A DNA stretch of 29,895 nucleotides from Alteromonas_E sp964230255 (GTDB taxonomy: Bacteria; Pseudomonadota; Gammaproteobacteria; Enterobacterales; Alteromonadaceae). This document shows, piece after piece, positions 1-7,435 of this stretch. The position numbers and the translations under genes are program-made. How positions within the stretch are numbered: position 1 is the first letter of the stretch; every line of letters begins with the position of its first letter. The stretch lies in assembly GCA_964230255.1 (NCBI GenBank), contig CAXRGW010000092.1, positions 1 to 29,895 of the forward strand, read 5' to 3'. Under the pieces are notes generated by a model. It searched no databases and had not been told where the DNA came from. It worked only from the letters and a program-made list of their open reading frames with translations.

Positions 1-1
1 T

Positions 2-280
2 CTGGTAATCACTGCCAATGCCAAAACCCGAACTAGATTAGGGGTTGCCAGCGTTGCAGTCGGATTGTTCTTGTTGAGTAATTACTTGTTACCGCGCTTT
101 CAAGAGCCTGTGTGGGTAGCGAATGTACCGCTCGAAACAGCCAGTTTGCCGCCACAATATATGCTGCGTGAAGAAACGACAGTGACTGAATTTATTCAAC
201 TCGCGCGCGATAATATTGCGCAGAGTAGCGATAACGCCGAGGTCAAAAAAGCAGAGCAAGATAACAAAGCCAAAGAGTAA
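2..280 (+). CDS. C-terminal end of an unrecognised membrane protein (5' partial)
   Basis: The frame is open from the left edge of the window to a TAA stop, so this is the last 92 residues of a longer gene. A hydrophobic segment of about 20 residues (around residues 14-33, LGVASVAVGLFLLSNYLLPR) looks like a membrane helix. It is followed by a hydrophilic tail that ends in a charged Lys/Glu/Asp-rich stretch. A TTG at 65 could serve as an internal start, but nothing favours it over a gene entering from outside the window. I do not recognise the family. The charged tail after a single last helix suggests a membrane protein with a soluble C-terminus, but its side and role cannot be told. Confidence 0.55.
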   Translation: MVITANAKTRTRLGVASVAVGLFLLSNYLLPRFQEPVWVANVPLETASLPPQYMLREETTVTEFIQLARDNIAQSSDNAEVKKAEQDNKAKE

Positions 281-339
281 ATGGAGTACCTTGGGCTAAT
301 AGAACGTTGTTTAAAGCGACGGTATCGAGTTCAGGTTAC

Positions 340-753
340 TTAAATTGCGTCCTGAGTGTGGTTATTACGGTATTGTTTTAACCAAAGCAACGCATCATCT
401 TTGTTATCAAAAAACGCATGCACTATATTTGCCTGATGATATATTTTATCTATTTGTGCCTCGACCAACATAAAAATCGAGTAAAATACTACAGCGCAAG
501 CTCTTAATAAGCCTCGAGCTTTTCTTGCTTCTAGCTATTTGATGAGAGAAGACTCTGTATCTGGCACAAATAAGCTCAAATCTCTAAAGGTAACCATATG
601 TCCCCAACAGTCTCTCTCAAGTTTACCGACACAAAGCTCTAAGTCTTCTCGATAGCGCTTGATTAATTCATCGTTAAAAGGGCCCGTCGCATCTACATGG
701 AAGACCTTTTCAGTGGTGTAAACGTGATAGCTACCGTGCTCAACAAAATTCAT
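340..753 (-). pseudogene. SpoIIAA/STAS-like protein interrupted by one in-frame TAG
   Basis: Reading leftward from ATG 753-751 gives 72 residues beginning MNFVEHGSYHVY and containing VFHVDATGPFNDEL. A TAG then occurs at 537-535, and the same frame stays open for another 64 residues to TAA at 342-340 (including IDKIYHQANIVHAFFDNKDD). The joined length of about 137 residues and the pattern (beta strand VDATGPFN; GHMVTFRDLSLF; C-terminal YHQANIVHAFF) resemble small SpoIIAA-like/STAS-fold proteins of marine gammaproteobacteria; that family call is from memory. A TTG at 759-757 is an alternative start, but ATG 753 has a GAG about 9 bases upstream and fits the family. One substitution in TGG or CAG would create the TAG, so this looks like a young pseudogene, a polymorphism, a sequencing error or a read-through gene. 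Confidence 0.6.
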
Positions 754-995
754 GATCAAAAGCTCAACGTCGCTTATTTGGCGAAAATATAATCATCTTG
801 TTAGTTTTTCTGCGTGTAAATAGCTAACATTGAATGGATTGTCGATAATTGAGGCGTCTGGCAAAACAAGGTAGTGATTATTCATCCGAGTTCACAGACA
901 AATATTCACTTGCTTCCGAGCATGTTGCTTTCTAGTATTCGTCAGTGACTATTCGCAATAAATCCAATCATTTTTAACTTCAACAAGGCGTCACT

Positions 996-1778
996 ATGAA
1001 AACATTAGTTCTTACGTTAACTTTTTCTGTACTCGCACTGCTAAATACAACACAAGTCAGCGCGGAGATTACCGAGAAAATGGTGTCATTACCGGCTGGT
1101 TTAGGCACGGCAACGCTTTACAGCGATTCTACCCAAACTGACAAAAAGCCTGGCGTTATTGTTATCCACGAATGGTGGGGGTTAAACCAATACGCCAAAG
1201 ATCGCGCAAAAATGCTAGCTGAAGAGGGTTATACTGCGATTGCGGTTGATATGTATGGCCATGGTAAAGTCGCCGATCATCCATCAGATGCTCAAGGTTT
1301 TATGCAAGCAGCTATGGCCGAGCCAGAGAAAGTCAATGCGCGTTTTAACGCAGCAAAAGATATTTTACGTAAACAGGACAATGTTGACGCGACAAAGGTT
1401 TTTGCTATGGGCTATTGCTTCGGCGGCGCTGTAGTACTTAACCAGGCGCGTATGGGTAATGATTTAGCTGGCGTCGCTAGCTTTCATGGTAGCTTGGGCG
1501 CAGTAGTCGAAGCTCAGCCCGGAGACATTACTGCGCGAGTTTTGGTTGCTCACGGCGGCGCAGACCCTTTTGTACCAGATGAGCAAGTCACGACATTTGT
1601 ACAAGAGATGTTAAGTCTAGATGTCGATCTGCAGTTTCTAAATTATCCAGAAGCGAAGCATAGTTTCACGAATCCTGGCGCTACCGCAAAAGGTGACAAG
1701 TTTGCTTTGCCGCTGGCGTATGACGAGCATGCGGATTCTGATAGCTGGCAGGCATTCTTAGCATTTTTAGAAAAGTAG
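996..1778 (+). CDS. Exported dienelactone hydrolase family protein
   Basis: This 260-residue alpha/beta hydrolase has a Sec signal peptide (residues 1-23, cleavage after VSA), so it should act in the periplasm. The dienelactone hydrolase layout is complete: VIVIHEWWGL (Glu59), nucleophile motif GYCFGG with Cys141, the acid Asp190 in HGGADPFVPDE, and His222 in YPEAKHSF. Family members hydrolyse lactones or esters with a Cys-His-Asp triad. The true substrate here is unknown, and nothing nearby suggests an aromatic degradation pathway. The exported form is a distinct subgroup from the cytoplasmic enzymes of chlorocatechol pathways. The start is the ATG after AACAAGGCGTCACT, the first in frame that yields a proper signal peptide. 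It stands alone, 68 bases before the next gene. Confidence 0.9.
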   Translation: MKTLVLTLTFSVLALLNTTQVSAEITEKMVSLPAGLGTATLYSDSTQTDKKPGVIVIHEWWGLNQYAKDRAKMLAEEGYTAIAVDMYGHGKVADHPSDAQGFMQAAMAEPEKVNARFNAAKDILRKQDNVDATKVFAMGYCFGGAVVLNQARMGNDLAGVASFHGSLGAVVEAQPGDITARVLVAHGGADPFVPDEQVTTFVQEMLSLDVDLQFLNYPEAKHSFTNPGATAKGDKFALPLAYDEHADSDSWQAFLAFLEK

Positions 1779-1846
1779 GCGTTGTGCCCAAATTTGCTGC
1801 AAAGCACATCTTATATATCTTGACCAAATTGAGAAGTAAAGGCTAA

Positions 1847-2806
1847 ATGAAAACTAAGTTAATGCTGTTTTTAAAAGGCTTCGGTATGGGTGCTGCGGAC
1901 GTAGTTCCAGGTGTATCTGGCGGCACAATTGCGTTTATTACCGGTATCTATGAGGAGTTACTCAATTCAATCAAATCAGTCGACTTAGCCGCTTTCAAGC
2001 TGTTTTTTACGGGTGAATTTAAACAATTTTGGCAACACATTAACGGTAGCTTTTTGCTTATTTTGTTTAGCGGTATTGGTATTGCATTGTTCTCGCTCGC
2101 AAAACTAATTGTGTATTTACTGGAGCATCACCCTGTACAAATTTGGTCCTTTTTCTTTGGATTAATCATTGCTTCAGCGCTACTGATGATAAAGACCATC
2201 AAGTCCTGGAATGCGACATCAGTAATCGCGGTGATTGCAGGCGTTGCAGCGGCCTATTTTATAACTGGCATAACGACGGTTGCGGACGAAAATGCCAGTC
2301 TGTATTACATATTCCTTTGCGGAATGATTGCCATTTGCGCAATGATACTACCAGGTATATCCGGTAGCTTTATTTTGTTGCTGTTAGGAAGTTATGAATT
2401 AGTGCTTCGAACAGTGAAATCGGCAGGTGAGGCTGCTTTATTGGCGAATGTCCAAGGTGTGATTGAGGTAATGCCAATTATTATCGTATTCGCGGCGGGC
2501 TGCATCGTTGGCTTGGCTACCTTTTCACGTGTATTGTCTTGGCTGTTCAAACATTATCACGATCTGTTAGTGGCATTATTAACTGGTTTTTTGTTTGGTT
2601 CACTTAATCGCGTTTGGCCCTGGAAAGAAAGTATCCAATCTCTGTCGGAAAAGCATAGTATTGATGTAAATATTAGTCCGTTCAGGGCTGCAGAATTATA
2701 TGGTGACAATTATTTATTGGTGGCCGTCGCACTCTGTGTAGTTGGTTTGGCCGCAGTGTTGTTAACTGAATGGATTGCGGAAAAGCTATCAGCTGAACCG
2801 AGTTAG
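1847..2806 (+). CDS. DUF368 membrane protein, putative undecaprenyl-phosphate translocase
   Basis: This 319-residue protein has about eight or nine hydrophobic segments. The two DUF368 hallmark stretches are both present: GAADVVPGVSGGTIAF near residue 16 and LPGISGSFILLLLGSYE near residue 168. They form an internal pseudo-repeat (PGVSGGT / PGISGSF). Published work on DUF368 proteins in Vibrio cholerae and Gram-positive bacteria implicates them in returning undecaprenyl phosphate across the cytoplasmic membrane for cell-wall and polysaccharide synthesis. By that precedent this protein likely recycles the lipid carrier. The start follows AAAGGCTAA. The gene sits 68 bases after the hydrolase gene, so co-transcription is possible but not shown. 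Confidence 0.88.
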   Translation: MKTKLMLFLKGFGMGAADVVPGVSGGTIAFITGIYEELLNSIKSVDLAAFKLFFTGEFKQFWQHINGSFLLILFSGIGIALFSLAKLIVYLLEHHPVQIWSFFFGLIIASALLMIKTIKSWNATSVIAVIAGVAAAYFITGITTVADENASLYYIFLCGMIAICAMILPGISGSFILLLLGSYELVLRTVKSAGEAALLANVQGVIEVMPIIIVFAAGCIVGLATFSRVLSWLFKHYHDLLVALLTGFLFGSLNRVWPWKESIQSLSEKHSIDVNISPFRAAELYGDNYLLVAVALCVVGLAAVLLTEWIAEKLSAEPS

Positions 2807-2897
2807 CGTCCTGTTTGAATTTATTTGAGTAAAAGACGAAAACTGAGGTTGAAACAATAACTATAACACGCACAAAGAGACTACTAAGAATCAACTA

Positions 2898-3047
2898 ATA
2901 AAAATTATTTTAGCTATTTTCCTCCCTTTCATTGCAATACTAATCGACAAAGGGATGGGTAAAGGCTTCTTAATTAATATGTTGTTGTGTCTCATCGGCT
3001 ACGTACGTGGAATTATTCATGCGTTGTGGTTAAATACTCAAAAATAA
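2898..3047 (+). CDS. Pmp3/YqaE-type small membrane protein with non-canonical ATA start
   Basis: This 49-residue frame matches the Pmp3/YqaE proteolipid family in length and layout: a first helix (KIILAIFLPFIAILI), a short loop DKGMGKGF, and a second helix ending GYVRGIIHALWL, where G-I/V-I-H-A-L/I-W is the family signature. Family members normally begin M-K-x-L/I-L-A, so the expected ATG falls exactly on ATA at 2898-2900. Going upstream the frame reaches a TGA at 2850-2852 with no ATG, GTG, TTG or CTG on the way. The next ATG is inside the protein (the M of GMGKG) and would remove the first helix. No good Shine-Dalgarno is visible. The protein is either started at AUA or silenced by an ATG-to-ATA change. 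Family members are stress-related and affect membrane potential. Confidence 0.7.
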   Translation: MKIILAIFLPFIAILIDKGMGKGFLINMLLCLIGYVRGIIHALWLNTQK

Positions 3048-3079
3048 CCATTTAAAAATAATTTATTAAGAGGGATCTT

Positions 3080-3736
3080 ATGCGAAATACACTTGTGGCC
3101 GCAGCCACTGTATTGGTGGTAAGTGGTGCCTACGCCCAACCAAAAGAGGGCGATGTTACCGTTTCTTTCACTCCACTAACTAGTTTTTATCAATACGAAA
3201 ACGACGAAGCGCGCCGAGAGCTACCTGAAGAGTTAACGTCTTTTTTTGACGATACTGATTTACGTGGCGATGAAGATGATATTGTTAATCTCAATATTGG
3301 TATCGGATATTATGTAACGCCAAAACTCCATATTGGTGTAACTTATACTGACGGGATTGAACTCGGCTTTCTCGATGATTTAGATGGGATCATTGCAGCC
3401 GTATTATTGCCTTCCAGTGATCCTGACTTTAGGTTTGATGCTGATTTAAATATGCTTGCAGTAGATGCGCGCTATCACGCTATTGATATTTCAGATTCAG
3501 TGAATTTTTATATTGTCGGTGGTGCAGTGTTTAATCGCGTGACGGCCAATGTCGATCGCGTTGATGGCTCACAGCGAATACCAGAAATCTCAGCATCTGA
3601 TAACGAAATCGGTGCCAAATTAGGTTTTGGTTTACAGTGGAATATGAGTGAAAACTGGGTAATGAATCTGGGTTATCAGCACTTCACATTTATGTCCATT
3701 GACAATACCGCCCTAGCTCTAGAGTGCCGTTGGTGA
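3080..3736 (+). CDS. Outer-membrane beta-barrel protein (OmpW/OmpA-barrel size)
   Basis: The 218-residue protein starts with a Sec signal peptide (residues 1-19, cleavage after AYA). It continues as alternating hydrophobic/polar strands typical of an eight-stranded barrel: VNLNIGIGYYVTPKLHIGVTY, LAVDARYHAI, VNFYIVGGAVF, GAKLGFGLQWNM and WVMNLGYQHFTF. It ends with a terminal Trp, an aromatic end as required by the BAM assembly signal. An acidic stretch (FFDDTDLRGDEDD, around residues 54-66) probably forms an extracellular or periplasmic loop. The start has a clear AGAGGG Shine-Dalgarno. The stop TGA overlaps the GTG start of the next gene, so the two should be translated together. The function is not evident, and I could not assign it firmly to a named porin family. 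Confidence 0.75.
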   Translation: MRNTLVAAATVLVVSGAYAQPKEGDVTVSFTPLTSFYQYENDEARRELPEELTSFFDDTDLRGDEDDIVNLNIGIGYYVTPKLHIGVTYTDGIELGFLDDLDGIIAAVLLPSSDPDFRFDADLNMLAVDARYHAIDISDSVNFYIVGGAVFNRVTANVDRVDGSQRIPEISASDNEIGAKLGFGLQWNMSENWVMNLGYQHFTFMSIDNTALALECRW

Positions 3737-4473
3737 ACACAGCGGCGAGATTCAACGAGCTTGGGTATGTAAAGATCCCAAGCTTTTTGCCTGGCCTAGA
3801 ATGTCAGGCAACGTTGAATTTAGTGCAAAAGTTTCACGCCATATGGATGCAAAATAATGAAAGCGATTTCCAGCAGGGTGTAATCAATTCTTCCAATCTG
3901 ACCCGCGCAGGTGTTCTTGATGATAACGATCGTCTACATTTGTTCCAATTGATTAGCAGTGATGCATTGTTGTCGTTAGTAAAACCTATAGTCGATTCGC
4001 GACCGTGTTTTATGGGCACGCAGCTGTTCTTTGATCCGTACGACTCGACACAAGCCAATTATTGGCACCGAGATTGTCAGTATCATCTGGACTTGGCGCA
4101 GCAACAACAAGTGATAGCGCATCAAAAGACACTTCATTGCCGCATTGCACTCAAACCTGAGTTCGGTATCGAGTTAATACCCGGTACTCACAAGCGCTGG
4201 GATACTGAACAAGAGTTGGCAGTGCGATCAGAGCAGGGTGAGTTTCGAAAGTCTGATGATCTACCGAATGCTCAGGCGGTAGACCTAGCGGCTGGAGATT
4301 TATTGATCTTTTCAGCTAACATGTTGCACCGTGGATTATATGGCAAGGATAGATACGCGTTAGATATCCTGTTTTGTGAAGATAAGCCAGAATTGAAAGC
4401 GTTTTTACAGCTGGACAGTTTACCGAACCAAGAACAAATTGCTTTATTAGCAAACGCTACAATTTTTGAATGA
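3733..4473 (+). CDS. PhyH-family Fe(II)/2-oxoglutarate dioxygenase
   Basis: The 246-residue protein carries the phytanoyl-CoA dioxygenase (PhyH) iron-binding facial triad: His112 and Asp114 in NYWHRDCQYH, and distal His199 in LIFSANMLHRGLYG. Arg207 is placed to bind 2-oxoglutarate. A loop IELIPGTHKRWDT between them matches the family consensus (x-x-PGSHxW/RW). It should hydroxylate a small molecule or lipid using O2 and 2-oxoglutarate; the substrate is unknown. I chose GTG 3733, which overlaps the upstream TGA as GTGA and has AGAG nine bases before it. GTG 3724 or TTG 3730 are possible alternatives. Its linkage to an outer-membrane barrel is unusual for this family. Confidence 0.85.
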   Translation: MNTAARFNELGYVKIPSFLPGLECQATLNLVQKFHAIWMQNNESDFQQGVINSSNLTRAGVLDDNDRLHLFQLISSDALLSLVKPIVDSRPCFMGTQLFFDPYDSTQANYWHRDCQYHLDLAQQQQVIAHQKTLHCRIALKPEFGIELIPGTHKRWDTEQELAVRSEQGEFRKSDDLPNAQAVDLAAGDLLIFSANMLHRGLYGKDRYALDILFCEDKPELKAFLQLDSLPNQEQIALLANATIFE

Positions 4474-4482
4474 CAAATAAAA

Positions 4483-4508
4483 AAAGGTCACGTTATCAAG
4501 TGACCTTT
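4483..4508 (-). terminator. Hairpin terminator for the DUF3718-like gene
   Basis: A perfect 9-bp stem (AAAGGTCAC at 4483-4491 with GTGACCTTT at 4500-4508) encloses an 8-base loop. On the minus strand it is followed by a T-rich run (complement of 4474-4489), which makes it an intrinsic terminator for the gene ending at 4567. On the plus strand there is no T run after the stem, so it would stop the dioxygenase transcript only weakly. Confidence 0.75.
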
Positions 4509-4566
4509 CAAGGAAGCAGATTACTCTGCAGACCATGTTGATCATGGCGTAGCTGGTGCTACTTGA

Positions 4567-4962
4567 TTAAATACGTTCGGCTAAAGCCTGTGCAACTTCG
4601 CTGTCTACTAGACCTTGTTCAGCGACCCATGCTTGTAGCGTTTTGCCATCCTGCTCGGGTGCCGCTAAATCCTTTTTTGGCATCTTTTTAACCAACAGTG
4701 TGCCAGTTTCAACTGCGTTGTTTAACATTGCGGTGCGGATCAAGCTATTGCCGCCGCAGCTAACGCCGTGGTAGTAATCTTGTAAGCGCAGATTATATTC
4801 GGATTGGACTTTTTTCATTTTCTTGCGCAATTGGCCTTTGTCATCGGCTTTAATAATCGAACAAATGTTTTGTAGAGCTTCGTTTACAGTGGCCTGTGCG
4901 GGAGCAGTTACCAAAAGTGAAGTAACTGCGAAAGCAATTGAAGCCTTAACTATTTTCAACAT
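4567..4962 (-). CDS. Small exported protein, DUF3718-like
   Basis: The 131-residue protein has a Sec signal peptide (residues 1-24, cleavage after AQA) and a small mature domain with two cysteines, Cys34 (ALQNICSII) and Cys69 (YYHGVSCGGNSLIRTAM). These could form a periplasmic disulfide. The pattern I-C-x7-D/N-K-x-x-L-R-K followed by Y-x-x-I/V-x-C-x-G-x-S-L and a downstream A-M-x-N-x-A resembles DUF3718 proteins, common in Shewanella and relatives. That call is from memory. The function of the family is unknown. The start has a strong GAGGAG Shine-Dalgarno eight bases before ATG. An AT-rich segment resembling part of a Fur box (4979-4997) and a dyad at 5058-5075 lie upstream. The gene is monocistronic by its own terminator. 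Confidence 0.75.
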   Translation of the reverse strand: MLKIVKASIAFAVTSLLVTAPAQATVNEALQNICSIIKADDKGQLRKKMKKVQSEYNLRLQDYYHGVSCGGNSLIRTAMLNNAVETGTLLVKKMPKKDLAAPEQDGKTLQAWVAEQGLVDSEVAQALAERI

Positions 4963-5057
4963 GGTTAACTCCTCGGTTGATAATGATATTTCATTTTTGG
5001 TACGCTATTAAGTAAACCCGAGGGTAGAGCAAAGAAAAATCGTTAAAGTGATACACT

Positions 5058-5075
5058 GGTATGTACAAACATACC
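5058..5075. promoter_or_regulatory. Perfect 18-bp operator-like dyad
   Basis: GGTATGT (5058-5064), ACAA spacer, ACATACC (5069-5075): two perfect 7-bp arms in the 160-bp gap between two minus-strand genes. The site lies 96 bases upstream of the DUF3718-like gene start. The GTATGT/ACATAC arms resemble half-sites of TetR/AcrR-type operators, but no regulator gene is nearby. On the plus strand it is followed by TTTT, so a weak hairpin terminator on that strand is the other reading. Confidence 0.4.
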
Positions 5076-5122
5076 TTTTAGACTGGGCTTCTACTTGATG
5101 AAACTAATACTCATGCTAATTT

Positions 5123-5764
5123 CTAGTCGCATTTTACTTTCAGGCTGCCGAGCATAGTGTCTATTTCTGGCGCGTTATCGCGATTAATAATTGAGCTGAC
5201 GAAGGCTAAAGCATGATCGCCTGACAGGCATGCAAGATATATCTGCTTAACTTGGTAGCTCTCCATATCCATTGTCGCAGTGAAGTAATTTAAGGACGCT
5301 CCATCAACTTCATAGGATAAACACTCCTCTTTCATTTCAGCTCTAATTTGGCTGCGTTTTATGAGTTGCCGTGCTTGAGACAAATAATCGCAGGCTGAAT
5401 TTAGGCCATGAGCATTAACAATATTTTCGGCTACACCAATAAAAGAGGCGTTACTGGAAGCCGGAGTCTCAGGGTCAGTCTCAAAAAAGCCGAAAAGCGG
5501 TAGCGTAGAATTGAGTGAAGCTTCCAACATCGCATGCATGTCTTGGTTATCCCCGGCCATTAAATCGACACCCATTTGGTGGGCCGCAATCATATTTTCA
5601 ATATTTTGCACATACCAAGTAGCAGGTTTAACAACGCTAATACCGAACTTCTTGTTTTCAAATACTAAACCATTCGTGCTTGTCGTGAGCGCTTCTGTTT
5701 CAGCAAACACGTTACTTACCCATAACGAAATTAGTAACAAGGGTCCTCGAAAGCGAGTTTTCAT
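5123..5764 (-). CDS. Exported protein of unknown function
   Basis: The 213-residue protein has a Sec signal peptide (residues 1-21, cleavage after VFA). The mature part begins with a beta-rich stretch, GLVFENKKFGISVVKPATWYV, of the kind seen at the start of PsbP/Mog1-like and related small exported domains (strand, then KPxxW). It includes a long predicted helix around ENMIAAHQMGVDLMA. It has four cysteines in the mature part (CDYLSQ, EECLSY, LACLSG and the penultimate C), which could make two disulfides. I do not recognise the family with confidence and give it no function. The gene is divergent from the half-TIR gene, sharing an 81-base intergenic region, and the ATG at 5764-5762 gives an intact signal peptide. 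Confidence 0.7.
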   Translation of the reverse strand: MKTRFRGPLLLISLWVSNVFAETEALTTSTNGLVFENKKFGISVVKPATWYVQNIENMIAAHQMGVDLMAGDNQDMHAMLEASLNSTLPLFGFFETDPETPASSNASFIGVAENIVNAHGLNSACDYLSQARQLIKRSQIRAEMKEECLSYEVDGASLNYFTATMDMESYQVKQIYLACLSGDHALAFVSSIINRDNAPEIDTMLGSLKVKCD

Positions 5765-5845
5765 GGTTTTATATTGTTAATATAGAAGTACTTCGTCCAG
5801 CATAGCATGATGGATGTATGTTTGTTACTTCGTCATTAAACGGGT

Positions 5846-7435
5846 GTGTTGCTGGCATTCAAAATATCTGACTTTGCTGCTTTGATTAAATATTATTCAA
5901 CAACGCCCGAAAGGTTGTTAGCATTACTGTTGGCGCTCTCAGAAAACACTCAGCACTCCGAATTTGTCCTAAACGAAGTGGAGCGTGCTAAATCATACGG
6001 TAAAATGGTCTTCACTATACGATTTGAAGATGTGCCCTTACCAAGAAGTATGGAACTCATTTTAAGTTCTAATCATTGGGTTGATGCTTGGGAGATGGAT
6101 TATCCAGAGCGCATAGAACAGATTGTTGATGGGCTTAAGAACAAACAGCCATTGAGTTTTGAACCTGTTACTACTTCACCACTCACTAAATTAGCTAGAG
6201 TTGCTAAGAAAAACGTCTTTGGTATTGCGATTTTGTTATTGCTACTTGGGATCATTGCATTTTTTATATCAATGCAAACGCACCTGCAAATGCCGGATTT
6301 CTATACGTCATTAACAGAGGTTAAGTCTAACGATTTAAGCGTTACAGTTAACGAGTCGTTTCCAGGTAACGGCAAGTTGTATTTGCATTTTCAGCCCGTA
6401 GCAACCGAACTATATGGGGCAACCGAAATACTGGCAAGCCAATATCAGATGCAAGCCGATTTCGACAATGGGATAAGTTTGACTCAAGTTGCATCGTTAG
6501 CAAACATTCGATTTGAATTACCAGCAATGAAGAGTCTTCCAAACTCAGTCACGTTAACGGTGACAGCTTTCAATAGTGAACAAAGTGTCTCACTAACCTT
6601 CGACTTGCCCCAACTCGCTGCAATAATAGGGGCCGAAGAACAAGTCGCGATGAGCAAAGCAGCTCAACGTATAAAGCAGCAATTAGCCAATACAGGTAAT
6701 CACTGTTTCGCTAAAGACGGATTTATCACTTATATCCAAGGATGCAAATTCGGCTCTATGGCAACGCCAATAAAATATTCGCAACTGCAACAAGTTGTGT
6801 CATACATATCATTAGGTGAGAGCGCGAGTAAATTATCGCATAAGTTAGTGCTTGGCGATGAAAATAGTTGGTCTTCGGATGGTTTTGGTTTGTCGCTAGT
6901 TAACGATACGCTAGAGATTATTGTCCCGATGTGTCGAGCGGAAATGTTCATGCAGATTGGTTTTACCGATGGCTCAACGAGCGCTGTTAGCCCGGTTAAG
7001 ACGGTCGATATGGCACAAGGTAATTCGGTGATTTTACTCGAGCCACGTCAAGCTGGAGCTCCTGATTTATTGTTGTCTTTTTATTCTAACCTTAACCAAG
7101 CTTCACTCATTGTCCCACACGTGGATGCTGATGCTGATGTTCAATATTCATTTTACGCTAGCGTGAACGACGCTTTGCAAGCAAACGGTCATATGCGCGC
7201 CAAGACCGGCCTAGCGTTAAACAATGTAACGTCAGTTGGCACTATCGGCTTGGTTGTAGTACACAACGGTCAATCAAGTTGCTACGAATACATCAACCCA
7301 ATTGCCAATGCGGTTGCAGATCTCGAACTAGAAAACGCCAAAAACCAAGTGAAAACAATGTTTGGTTGCGGTCAAACTCATTGTAGTTTTGGTTGGTTGA
7401 ATAGTACGCAAGTCGATATTGATCAGCGTTGCTGA
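5846..7435 (+). CDS. Membrane protein with N-terminal half TIR domain and repeated extracytoplasmic modules (probably frameshifted)
   Basis: Residues 25-82 match the second half of bacterial TIR domains: LLALLLALSENTQHSEF, then VLNEVERAKSYGK with Glu44 at the place of the NADase catalytic Glu, then IRFEDVPLP and LSSNHWVDAW. The first half (strand A and the BB loop, usually F-I/L-S-Y-x-x-x-D) is absent, and the 81 bases upstream do not encode it in any frame. A single membrane helix follows (about 124-142), then about 385 residues of beta-rich, probably periplasmic sequence. A module with CKFG (near residue 300) and AEMFMQIGFTDGSTSAV recurs further on: CSFG opens the second copy near the end of this ORF, and its tail is encoded in the next ORF. 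This argues that the TGA at 7433 is a frameshift product. The start is GTG 5846 with no obvious ribosome site, so the N-terminus is uncertain. Confidence 0.7.
   Translation: MLLAFKISDFAALIKYYSTTPERLLALLLALSENTQHSEFVLNEVERAKSYGKMVFTIRFEDVPLPRSMELILSSNHWVDAWEMDYPERIEQIVDGLKNKQPLSFEPVTTSPLTKLARVAKKNVFGIAILLLLLGIIAFFISMQTHLQMPDFYTSLTEVKSNDLSVTVNESFPGNGKLYLHFQPVATELYGATEILASQYQMQADFDNGISLTQVASLANIRFELPAMKSLPNSVTLTVTAFNSEQSVSLTFDLPQLAAIIGAEEQVAMSKAAQRIKQQLANTGNHCFAKDGFITYIQGCKFGSMATPIKYSQLQQVVSYISLGESASKLSHKLVLGDENSWSSDGFGLSLVNDTLEIIVPMCRAEMFMQIGFTDGSTSAVSPVKTVDMAQGNSVILLEPRQAGAPDLLLSFYSNLNQASLIVPHVDADADVQYSFYASVNDALQANGHMRAKTGLALNNVTSVGTIGLVVVHNGQSSCYEYINPIANAVADLELENAKNQVKTMFGCGQTHCSFGWLNSTQVDIDQRC

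Noticed and set aside
2682..2894. Minus-strand ORF of 70 residues across the end of the DUF368 gene
   Set aside because: It is antisense to the DUF368 3' end and covers only unconserved spacer; no ribosome site or family match.
5511..5780. Plus-strand ORF as the missing first half of the TIR domain
   Set aside because: It lies antisense to the exported protein, and its translation has no F-I/L-S-Y strand or BB-loop pattern. It is a shadow of the minus-strand gene.
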